Positions 1-5,302 of a stretch of 5,498 nucleotides of DNA are shown in pieces. A program made the position numbers and the translations under genes. The stretch's first letter is position 1; every line of letters starts with the position of its first letter. The notes under the pieces are model-generated. The model made no database searches and was not told where the DNA came from. It saw only the letters and a list, made by a program, of their open reading frames with translations. The DNA is from Planctomycetota bacterium (GTDB taxonomy: Bacteria > Planctomycetota > MHYJ01 > JACPRB01): assembly GCA_023261405.1 (NCBI GenBank), contig JAHFOZ010000162.1, positions 4,823 through 10,320 of the forward strand, written 5' to 3'.

Positions 1-32
1 ATACTCTTGGGGCTTCCGGTCTCGGCCCTTGC

Positions 33-37
33 AGGAG
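33..37 (+). promoter_or_regulatory. Ribosome-binding site of the DUF1207-like gene
   Basis: AGGAG lies 6 nt before the ATG at 44. It lies inside the reading frame if the TTG at 29 were used, so it argues for the ATG as the true start. Too little upstream sequence is present to judge a promoter. Confidence 0.7.
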
Positions 38-43
38 ATTCCG

Positions 44-904
44 ATGTCCGCTTTGTCCTTGGGGTTGTTCTGTCTCCTGGTCTGCGCCCGGGAGCGGCAG
101 GAGGAGGTTCCCAAGCCGGGGGCGCCGGCCGCCGCCCCCAACGAGTGGAATGCCGAGCTCCTGCCCGACCGGTCCATTTACCGGCCGTATCTGGCGAACC
201 CCCGGCAGTCTCACACCGGCACCAAGATCCAATTCCCCGTCCGGACCGGAAGGGAAAGCCATATCAAGATTGATAATGTGCTCGGGAGTTTCCGGCCTCT
301 GGCCCTGTGGACCGACCCGAACGCCCCGGACACGGAAATGGAGCTCTTCGTCGAGGCGGCGGTCTTCTCCCGCTTCGACATCGAGGAGCAGTATGACCTG
401 GATGCCTCGGATTACAGGTTCGGCTTCCCCATAGTCTACCGAGACGGGAACGTCGCCATGAAACTCCATGTCTACCATCTGACCTCGCACCTCGGGGACG
501 AGTACATCAGCCGCGTGGGGCGTGACCGGGACAGCTACCACCTGGAGGAAGCGGCGGCGGCGGCCTCGATCCAGCTCGAGGAATTCCGGGTGTACGCCGA
601 GCTCGGGGTCGGGGTCTACGTGGGGCCGGCGACGCAGAGCGGGCGCGTCGAAGCGGGAGCGGAATGGATCGGGCAGGCCTGGTTCAGCCGCGTGGCGCCG
701 TACACGGCCCTGGACCTCGAGACCCGGAACGAGATCGATTGGGACGTGAATGCCAGCCTCATGGCCGGGCTCATGGTCCTGCCCAAGAACGGCGGGAACG
801 GCTTCCGGGGCTTTCTGGAATACTACCGGGGGCACGACCAGCAGACGCAGTTCAAGTCCGAGGTCGAGCACTACTACGCCATCGGCGTCTCCACCGATTT
901 CTGA
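44..904 (+). CDS. Exported DUF1207-like envelope protein
   Basis: The function is unknown; it is probably a cell-envelope protein. The ATG at 44 is preferred because AGGAG at 33-37 lies 6 nt upstream; an in-frame TTG at 29 is the alternative. The product has 286 residues. Residues 3-14 are hydrophobic and end in LLVC, which could be a short signal or a poor lipobox, but no basic residue precedes them. The recognisable core is residues 40-60 (PDRSIYRPYLANPRQS) and 109-155 (FGFPIVYRDG, then KLHVYHLTSHLGDEYI), a pattern I associate with DUF1207, common in Planctomycetota. The alternating strands and the C-terminal phenylalanine (STDF) suggest an outer-membrane beta-barrel, which is inference. 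Residues 169-174 are an alanine run from a GCG-type repeat. It converges on the DUF1080 gene with 7 nt between stops. Third codon positions hold more A/T than in xylA. The gene is surely coding; the family name is from memory of its motifs. Confidence 0.72.
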   Translation: MSALSLGLFCLLVCARERQEEVPKPGAPAAAPNEWNAELLPDRSIYRPYLANPRQSHTGTKIQFPVRTGRESHIKIDNVLGSFRPLALWTDPNAPDTEMELFVEAAVFSRFDIEEQYDLDASDYRFGFPIVYRDGNVAMKLHVYHLTSHLGDEYISRVGRDRDSYHLEEAAAAASIQLEEFRVYAELGVGVYVGPATQSGRVEAGAEWIGQAWFSRVAPYTALDLETRNEIDWDVNASLMAGLMVLPKNGGNGFRGFLEYYRGHDQQTQFKSEVEHYYAIGVSTDF

Positions 905-911
905 GGCGCGG

Positions 912-1445
912 CTACGGGGCCTCCTTGATCCGGATCTTCCGGTACTCCATCTGCCCGCGGTCGGCCTCGAGGCCGATCCCCCCGGTGGCGGGGAGCTTGA
1001 GGGCCGCCTCGAGCACCTCGCCGTTGCAGGTGCAATGCGCCGTCTCTCCCTTCACCACGACGACGATCTCGTTCCAGTCCTGGGCTTTGTAGTTCTTGAG
1101 AGTCTTGTAGGGGCCGGCGACCGGATAGTCGCGGACCTGCAGCTGGGGCTTGCGGACGAAGAGGCCGCTGTCGGCGTTCACCGCCGCGCGGAACTCGAGG
1201 CGCAGTTCGAAGTCCTTGGGGAACTCGCGCACGGTCCAGAGCTGGGCGATGCCTTTGCCCGGGTTCACGACGATCATCCCGTCTTTCGCCGTGTAGCGGG
1301 CGTCGGAGGACTCCGTCTTGCCGTCGAAGGCATCTCCGGTCTTGTAGCGCCAGCCCGTCAGGTCCTTCCCGTTGAACAGCGGGGTGAAATCGTCCTGGGC
1401 CGCGGAGGTTGCCAGCAGCAGGAACGCGAGGGCGAGCTTCGGCAT
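912..1445 (-). CDS. Secreted DUF1080 (3-keto-disaccharide hydrolase-like) protein
   Basis: This is a small secreted protein of 177 residues from the DUF1080 / 3-keto-disaccharide hydrolase family (PF06439), which has a concanavalin-like beta-sandwich fold. Residues 1-16 form a signal peptide (K3, hydrophobic 4-12, likely cut after SAA at 16). Family marks in order are LFNGKDLTGW (23-32), FELRLEFR (79-86), ADSGLFVR (91-98), DWNEIVVVVKG (123-133) with NG at 141-142, and TGGIGLEADRG (154-164) before the closing strand EYRKIRIKE. It is a bare single domain, at the short end for the family, with no lipobox or second module. A CxC pair (C138, C140) is visible. Some family members act on 3-keto-glycosides, but the substrate here cannot be told. 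AAGGAG at 1454-1459 (complement) with 8 nt spacing supports the start. It lies 76 nt downstream of the receiver-PilZ gene on the same strand and could be cotranscribed. Confidence 0.88.
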   Translation of the reverse strand: MPKLALAFLLLATSAAQDDFTPLFNGKDLTGWRYKTGDAFDGKTESSDARYTAKDGMIVVNPGKGIAQLWTVREFPKDFELRLEFRAAVNADSGLFVRKPQLQVRDYPVAGPYKTLKNYKAQDWNEIVVVVKGETAHCTCNGEVLEAALKLPATGGIGLEADRGQMEYRKIRIKEAP

Positions 1446-1453
1446 CGGGGGAT

Positions 1454-1459
1454 CTCCTT
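1454..1459 (-). promoter_or_regulatory. Ribosome-binding site of the DUF1080 gene
   Basis: Read on the minus strand this is AAGGAG, 8 nt before the ATG that begins at 1445. It fixes the start and shows that the gene can be translated independently of the gene upstream. Confidence 0.75.
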
Positions 1460-1490
1460 CAGAATCCTGATAGTCTACGATCCCGGAGCT

Positions 1491-1518
1491 CCCCGCGCCC
1501 GTGAAACGGGGCGGGGGG
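1491..1518 (-). terminator. Possible GC-rich hairpin between the receiver-PilZ and DUF1080 genes
   Basis: The arms 1491-1501 and 1507-1518 can pair around a 5-nt loop, with one bulge and one mismatch. The hairpin falls just after the receiver-PilZ stop and before the DUF1080 gene. No T tract follows it on the minus strand, so it is not a convincing intrinsic terminator. It could attenuate read-through, protect an RNA end, or be chance in GC-rich DNA. Confidence 0.2.
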
Positions 1519-1521
1519 GCC

Positions 1522-2358
1522 TCACTCGGGCAGGATCGTCCGGGACGATACCCTGGAGCGCCCGGCCTGCCGGGAGCGACAGGCGGGGGATTCGAGGTAG
1601 CCCTGGAGCGCGCGGATCCTGCCGGACAGGGAAGGCGCAGGGTCCACGAACATCACGCCCGTGCGGAACTCGCCCTTCGCCCGGGAGCTCTCGTGGCACC
1701 ACTGGACCACGCCCTCGCCCTCGATGGACTCCTGGAACCTGTCGATCCTGACCTTGACTCGCACCGCCTGGTCGCGGCGCAGGCGTTCGGTCGCCACGAA
1801 GCTCGCGCCTCCCTCGGACAAGTTGAGCAGGCTGTGACCGCAGTTCCGGGCCCCGACCCCCAGGAAGCGGCCGACGCCCCCCTTGGGAAGGAGTTCGGCG
1901 GAAGCGTCCTGGACCTCGAACCGGACATGCCGGCGCCGCTCCGCACGCACCTCCGGAGGCGTGAGCGTGGAGGCACTCGGAGCCTGCTGCAGCACCATCT
2001 CGACCATGGCCTTGCACCGACCCAGGAGGAAGGGCTTGGGGAGGAAGAGGACGCGGGTGAAACCCTTCACGGCCGCAGTGGCCTGCTCTTCGTGGCTGCC
2101 GGAGATGATGATGACGGGAAGCAGGTTTTTCGCCGCGCGGAGCTCGCGGATCACGTCCAGCCCGGTCTTCCCGGGCATCTGGTAGTCCGTGATGAGGAGG
2201 CGGGTGTCGACCGCCCGGGCCTCCCGGAGCGCGGTCTCGCCGTCCGGACAGGACTTGACCCCGTACCCCTCCCGGATCAGGATCTCCCCGAGGAGCCTTC
2301 GGATCGTGGCATCGTCGTCCGCCACGACGATGCGAGCGGGCTTCCGGATCGCGCTCAT
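1522..2358 (-). CDS. Response regulator with receiver and PilZ (c-di-GMP-binding) domains
   Basis: This is a 278-residue cytoplasmic signalling protein with no DNA-binding domain. Residues 8-125 are a CheY-like receiver: acidic pair D14-D15, phospho-acceptor D58 (LLITDYQMPG), S86 as the switch Ser/Thr (IIISGS) and K108 in FLPKPF, so every residue needed for phosphorylation is present. Residues 137-260 are a PilZ domain with RRxxxR (R141, R142, R146) and NxSxxG (N179, S181, G184), the two cyclic-di-GMP-binding signatures. The stretch between the motifs is long, with a Gly-rich insert near 160-174. A basic Arg/Ser tail (263-274) ends the protein. It probably couples phosphorylation by an unseen histidine kinase to c-di-GMP-dependent output by protein contact, for example in motility, exopolysaccharide or secretion. 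Its SD lies inside a perfect inverted repeat. It is divergent from xylA, and the DUF1080 gene follows it. No kinase partner is in the window. Confidence 0.93.
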   Translation of the reverse strand: MSAIRKPARIVVADDDATIRRLLGEILIREGYGVKSCPDGETALREARAVDTRLLITDYQMPGKTGLDVIRELRAAKNLLPVIIISGSHEEQATAAVKGFTRVLFLPKPFLLGRCKAMVEMVLQQAPSASTLTPPEVRAERRRHVRFEVQDASAELLPKGGVGRFLGVGARNCGHSLLNLSEGGASFVATERLRRDQAVRVKVRIDRFQESIEGEGVVQWCHESSRAKGEFRTGVMFVDPAPSLSGRIRALQGYLESPACRSRQAGRSRVSSRTILPE

Positions 2359-2365
2359 GCGCTCT

Positions 2366-2371
2366 CTCCTT
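2366..2371 (-). promoter_or_regulatory. Ribosome-binding site of the receiver-PilZ gene
   Basis: This is AAGGAG on the minus strand, 7 nt before the ATG at 2358. It is a strong site and decides the start, but all six bases form part of the 3' arm of an 8-bp hairpin (see the next entry). Confidence 0.75.
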
Positions 2372-2390
2372 GCGGGAGTGGTGCAAGGAG
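2366..2390 (-). promoter_or_regulatory. Perfect 8-bp inverted repeat that would sequester the receiver-PilZ SD
   Basis: On the minus strand CTCCTTGC (2390-2383) is followed by a 9-nt loop and then GCAAGGAG (2373-2366). The arms pair perfectly (5 G-C and 3 A-U pairs in RNA). The downstream arm contains the whole Shine-Dalgarno sequence, so a transcript starting upstream of 2390 would fold with its ribosome-binding site paired. That geometry fits translational control (temperature, ribosome or RNA-binding protein dependent). As DNA, the same 25-bp dyad could be an operator. The sequence is seen directly; the role is inference. Confidence 0.5.
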
Positions 2391-2603
2391 GATGACCGCC
2401 CGCTCCTGTCGAAGATCCCCCGGCCGCACCCGCAGCGAGGATATCGGGGGCTCCCCCCTCCGTACAATCTTTTTTTAATCCAGTTTGAACCCCCCGGACC
2501 CTCCGGGCGGCGCACGGGGATCACGCACATCTTTACTTGGAGTGTGATATTTTGTAGCCTCCCGGGGTCGGGCCGAGGTGGGCGAGGACGGGGTCCGGGT
2601 TGC

Positions 2604-2633
2604 TTTACAGGGGGCGCCCGGGCGCGCTATACT
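2604..2633 (+). promoter_or_regulatory. Sigma70-like promoter for xylAB
   Basis: The -35 element TTTACA (2604-2609) and -10 element TATACT (2628-2633) each match the consensus at 5 of 6 positions, with an 18-nt spacer. Transcription would start near 2640, giving a leader of about 40 nt before the xylA ATG. It is the best such pair I see in the window, and it is striking against the GC-rich background. Confidence 0.6.
2614..2625. promoter_or_regulatory. 12-bp perfect palindrome inside the xylAB promoter spacer (possible operator)
   Basis: GCGCCCGGGCGC is its own reverse complement and sits entirely between the -35 and -10 elements. A dimeric repressor bound here would block RNA polymerase. 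The low sequence complexity of G+C-only DNA makes chance palindromes more likely, so the operator role is speculative. Confidence 0.35.
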
Positions 2634-2634
2634 T

Positions 2635-2644
2635 CCGGGCCCGG
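2635..2644. promoter_or_regulatory. 10-bp palindrome at the predicted xylAB transcription start
   Basis: CCGGGCCCGG is self-complementary and begins one base after the -10 element, spanning the expected start point near 2640. Its centre is 20 bp, about two helical turns, from the centre of the spacer palindrome, so both would face the same side of the helix. Whether it is an operator is unproven. Confidence 0.3.
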
Positions 2645-2669
2645 GGGTTTGGACGCCGACCGTTTGAGT

Positions 2670-2673
2670 GAGG
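2670..2673 (+). promoter_or_regulatory. Ribosome-binding site of xylA
   Basis: GAGG lies 8 nt before the ATG at 2682. It is a weak site compared with those of the minus-strand genes, and it supports the start that matches the family's N-terminus. Confidence 0.5.
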
Positions 2674-2681
2674 GCATCGCC

Positions 2682-3842
2682 ATGGCCGACTCGTTCGCAC
2701 CGACCAAGCAGGACCGCTTCTCCTTCGGACTCTGGACCGTGGGCAACCCGGGCGCCGATCCGTTCGGCCCCCGCGTGCGGCCCCGGATCGAGCCCGTGGA
2801 CATCGTGAAGAACCTGGGCAAGCTGGGCGCCTGGGGCGTCTGCCTCCACGACAACGACCTCATCCCCATCGACGCGACGCCCGCCCAGGCCGAGCAGAAG
2901 ATGAGGGACTTCGAAACGGCCCTGAAGGACAACGACATGGTCGTCTCGATGGGCACGACCAACCTCTTTTCGCACCCGGTCTTCCGCGACGGGGCCTTCA
3001 CGACCCCCGACCCCGCCGTGCGGCGCTACGCCCTCCAGAAGATCTGCAACGGCATGGACATGTGCATCGGCCGTTTCAAGACCAACCTCTACGTCATGTG
3101 GGGCGGCCGCGAGGGGACCGACACCGACTGCGGCAAGGACGCCGTGGAGGCCTTCAAGCGCTACCGCGACGCGCTCAACTACGTCTGCCATTACGCGAAG
3201 GACCGGAAGTACGACGTCCGCTTCGCCATCGAGGCCAAGCCCAACGAGCCCCGCGCGGACATCTACCTCGCCACCACGGGCTCGGTCCTCGGCTTCATCG
3301 CGACGCTCGACTACCCCGAGATGGTCGGCGTGAACCCCGAGGTCGGCCACGAGGTCATGGCGGGCCTCAACTTCTACCACGTCGTGGCGCAGGCGATCGA
3401 GGCCGGGAAGCTCTACCACTGCGACCTCAACAACCAGAAGATCGGCCGCTTCGACCAGGACCTCCGCTTCGCCTCCGAGGACATCAAGGGCGCCTTCTAC
3501 CTGGTGAAGCTGCTCGAGGAGTACGGCTACAAGGGCCCCAAGCACTTCGACGCCCACGCTTACCGCACGGAGGACATCGAGGGCGTGTGGGACTTCGCCT
3601 ACGGCTGCATGCGCTCCTACAAGATCCTCCAGCACAAGGCGAAGCTCTTCGCCAAGGACAAGGAGATCCAGGCCCTCGTCCGGAAGGACATCGCCATCCC
3701 CTCCCCCAAGTTCTCCAAGGAGGGCCACGCGAAGATCCTCAAGGAGAAGTTCGACATCGAGAAGATGGCGGAGAAGGGCTACGGGTACGAGAAGCTCGAC
3801 CAGCTCGTCTTCGACCTCCTCCTGGGCGTCCGCGGGAGTTAA
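2682..3842 (+). CDS. xylA: Xylose isomerase, class I (actinobacterial-type)
   Basis: It converts D-xylose to D-xylulose in the cytoplasm (and, in this family, glucose to fructose) using two divalent metals. The product has 386 residues, matching the short class I enzymes of Streptomyces and Actinoplanes type rather than the roughly 440-residue class II enzymes. Visible hallmarks are FGLWTVG (15-21), active-site H56 in LHDND, TTNLFSHPVF (92-101), WGGREG (140-145), metal ligand E184 and K186 in EAKPNEPR, E220 and H223 in VNPEVGHE, D248 in HCDLNNQ, D258 and D260 in FDQDLRF, and D290 in KHFD. No catalytic residue is missing. The ATG at 2682 begins the conserved N-terminus, with GAGG at 2670-2673 and 8 nt spacing; the open frame further upstream is unrelated to the family. 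Third codon positions are almost all G or C, more than in the DUF1207-like gene, which suggests high expression. xylB follows after 36 nt. Confidence 0.97.
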   Translation: MADSFAPTKQDRFSFGLWTVGNPGADPFGPRVRPRIEPVDIVKNLGKLGAWGVCLHDNDLIPIDATPAQAEQKMRDFETALKDNDMVVSMGTTNLFSHPVFRDGAFTTPDPAVRRYALQKICNGMDMCIGRFKTNLYVMWGGREGTDTDCGKDAVEAFKRYRDALNYVCHYAKDRKYDVRFAIEAKPNEPRADIYLATTGSVLGFIATLDYPEMVGVNPEVGHEVMAGLNFYHVVAQAIEAGKLYHCDLNNQKIGRFDQDLRFASEDIKGAFYLVKLLEEYGYKGPKHFDAHAYRTEDIEGVWDFAYGCMRSYKILQHKAKLFAKDKEIQALVRKDIAIPSPKFSKEGHAKILKEKFDIEKMAEKGYGYEKLDQLVFDLLLGVRGS

Positions 3843-3878
3843 CGAATCAACGCCGCGAATTCGTCGACAGGGGGACCC

Positions 3879-5231
3879 GTGAAGGCGATCGGGATCGACA
3901 TCGGCACGTCGGGGACGAAGGGTCTCCTCGTCTCGTTTCCCGACGGGAAGATCCTCAAGTCCGCCCGCCGCGAATACACCCTCCACGCCGAGGGGAACCG
4001 CGCCGAGCACGATCCCGAGGACTGGATCCGAGCCGTCGAGGGCATCCTCCAGGAACTCGGCCCCGCCGATGCCATCGGCATGGACGGGATGATGCACTCG
4101 GAGGTCTGCCTCGGCACGAAGGATCGAGCGATACTCTGGTGCGACGGCCGGGCCGAGGCGGAGTGCGCCGAGATCATCCGGAAGTGCGGCATTCCGCTTC
4201 TCCGCAGGACCGTGGGCAACCTGGCGTTCGCCGGCTTCACCCTGCCGCACCTGCTCTGGCGGAAAAAGAAGGGTTCGAAAAACCTGGGCGAGGCGGTCCT
4301 CCTCTGCAAGGACTACGTCCGCTACCGCCTCACCGGCAAGCTCCGCCACGAGGTGAGCGACGCCTCCGGCATGCTCGCCTGGCACCTCTCCAAGGGCCGC
4401 TGGGCTCACGAGGTCCTGAAGAAAGTGGGCATTTCCCCAAAGCTCTTCCCGGAACCCTGCGGCTCGACCGAGGTGGTGGGGACCTGGAAAGGGATCCCCG
4501 TGGTGGGCGGCGCGGCCGACAACGCCGCCGCGGCCGTGGGGCTCGGCGTGGTCCGGAAGGGGCAGGCCCTCGCCTCGATGGGCACCTCGAACGTCCTCCT
4601 CGCCTGCCACGACAAGCCCGTCGTGGACCCCGGCATGCGGGTCCACACGTTCACGCACGCCGTCCCGGGGCGCTTCCTCCAGCTGGGCTGCATGCTCACC
4701 GGCACCCGCTCGTTCAACTGGATCCTTGACGTCCTGGGCGCCACGGTCGAGGACGCGCCGATCGCGGACGATTCGAAGGGCCTGCTCTTTGCCCCCTACC
4801 TCGTGGGGGAGCGGACCCCGTATGCGGACACGACCGTCCGTGGGATGTTCGCGGGCCTCTCGCCGGATCACAACCGCTCGCATTTCGTGCGCGCGGTCAT
4901 GGAGGGCACCGCCTTCGCGCTGCGCGACGCGCAGGAGATCATGAAGGCCACCTCGGTCCGCGTCACGGGCGGCGGCATGAAGAGCCCCGTCTGGCGGCAG
5001 ATCATCGCGGACGTGCTGGGCATCCCCGTGATCACGGTCTCGACCAGCGAGGAGGGCGCCGCCTACGGCTCGGCGATCCTGGCGGGGGTCGGCGTGGGGG
5101 CCTTCAAGTCCGTCGAGGAAGCGACCGACGCGCTGGTGAAGGAGACGTCGGTGACGAAGCCGCTGAAGTCCTACGATGCGGCGTACGCCCGGTTCCGGAA
5201 GCTCTACCCGGCCGCGAAGTCGCTGGCCTGA
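3879..5231 (+). CDS. xylB: Xylulokinase (FGGY family)
   Basis: It phosphorylates D-xylulose to D-xylulose 5-phosphate with ATP, the step after XylA. The start is GTG at 3879, preceded by AGGGGG (3869-3874). The 450-residue product is somewhat shorter than the usual 480-510. The N-terminal FGGY domain has the phosphate-loop motif GIDIGTSGTKG (5-15), the xylulose-contacting MH pair (M72-H73, as in E. coli QMHG), LWCDGRAEAEC (87-96), GNLAFAGFT (113-121) and SDASGM (160-165). D214 in GGAADNAAAAVG is the predicted catalytic base. The C-terminal domain has MGTSNVL (234-240), GERTPY (310-315) and the nucleotide-binding GGGMKSPVWRQIIADV (364-379). Compared with E. coli XylB the catalytic loop reads GGAADN rather than GGGDN, and QMHG is replaced by MMHS. 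The xylA neighbour favours xylulose as substrate; another ketose remains possible. Confidence 0.93.
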   Translation: MKAIGIDIGTSGTKGLLVSFPDGKILKSARREYTLHAEGNRAEHDPEDWIRAVEGILQELGPADAIGMDGMMHSEVCLGTKDRAILWCDGRAEAECAEIIRKCGIPLLRRTVGNLAFAGFTLPHLLWRKKKGSKNLGEAVLLCKDYVRYRLTGKLRHEVSDASGMLAWHLSKGRWAHEVLKKVGISPKLFPEPCGSTEVVGTWKGIPVVGGAADNAAAAVGLGVVRKGQALASMGTSNVLLACHDKPVVDPGMRVHTFTHAVPGRFLQLGCMLTGTRSFNWILDVLGATVEDAPIADDSKGLLFAPYLVGERTPYADTTVRGMFAGLSPDHNRSHFVRAVMEGTAFALRDAQEIMKATSVRVTGGGMKSPVWRQIIADVLGIPVITVSTSEEGAAYGSAILAGVGVGAFKSVEEATDALVKETSVTKPLKSYDAAYARFRKLYPAAKSLA

Positions 5232-5271
5232 TCCGGTTCCGGACCTCGAGGGTGTCGGCGGCCTGAATCCT

Positions 5272-5302
5272 GGCGGGCGGAGAATCCGGCCATGCGCCCG
5301 CC
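5272..5302. terminator. Possible bidirectional hairpin between the convergent xylB and the right-edge gene
   Basis: GGCGGGCG (5272-5279) and CGCCCGCC (5295-5302) form a perfect 8-bp stem around a 15-nt loop. It is placed after the xylB stop and directly against the stop of the convergent minus-strand gene, where a shared terminator would be expected. No T tract follows on either strand, so intrinsic termination is uncertain. Confidence 0.35.

Larger units (their letters stand above)
2359..2681. other. Divergent intergenic region between the receiver-PilZ gene and xylA
   Basis: This stretch of about 320 nt has no convincing gene. From left to right it holds the SD-containing dyad (2366-2390), a G5/C6 run (2446-2458), a run of seven T at 2470-2476 in an otherwise GC-rich context, a short dyad CCCGGA/TCCGGG (2493-2507), an A/T-richer patch near 2528-2556, and the xylA promoter with two palindromes (2604-2644). 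I found no acceptable -35/-10 pair for the minus-strand receiver-PilZ gene, although a promoter for it should lie here. Confidence 0.6.

Noticed and set aside
1449..1484. Inverted repeat GGGATC / GATCCC around the DUF1080 ribosome-binding site
   Set aside because: It is a 6-bp stem with a 24-nt loop, too weak to propose SD sequestration, unlike the 8-bp dyad at the receiver-PilZ gene.
1472..1506. Promoter-like elements on the minus strand (TTTCAC and TAGACT) upstream of the DUF1080 gene
   Set aside because: The spacing is 23 nt and both matches are weak.
2446..2476. G5/C6 run followed by a seven-T tract, resembling a plus-strand intrinsic terminator
   Set aside because: The stem would have only a 2-nt loop and is separated from the T tract by 11 nt, and no plus-strand gene lies upstream to be terminated.
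1501..2478. 325-codon open frame on the plus strand opposite the receiver-PilZ gene
   Set aside because: The minus-strand gene has complete receiver and PilZ motifs and a good ribosome-binding site; this frame shows no family motif.
2392..2478. Small plus-strand open frame (28 codons) directly after AAGGAGG at 2385-2391
   Set aside because: The SD-like run abuts the ATG with no spacing, the peptide is Arg/Ser-rich without a pattern, and the AAGGAGG is explained as one arm of the dyad at the receiver-PilZ leader.
2370..2681. 104-residue N-terminal extension of XylA from an upstream start
   Set aside because: The extension runs through the promoter and palindromes, has no similarity to the family, and the ATG at 2682 matches the known N-terminus.
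3062..4729. 555-codon open frame on the plus strand overlapping xylA and xylB
   Set aside because: Its product is Arg/Pro/Gly-rich in a shifted frame and spans the xylA-xylB junction; it is a shadow of GC-rich coding.
2475..4883. Very long open frame (802 codons) on the minus strand across xylA and xylB
   Set aside because: It is antisense to two genes with all family motifs intact, and its product is low-complexity, rich in Val, Glu, Ala and Leu. Extreme G/C third positions remove stop codons from the opposite strand, which explains it.
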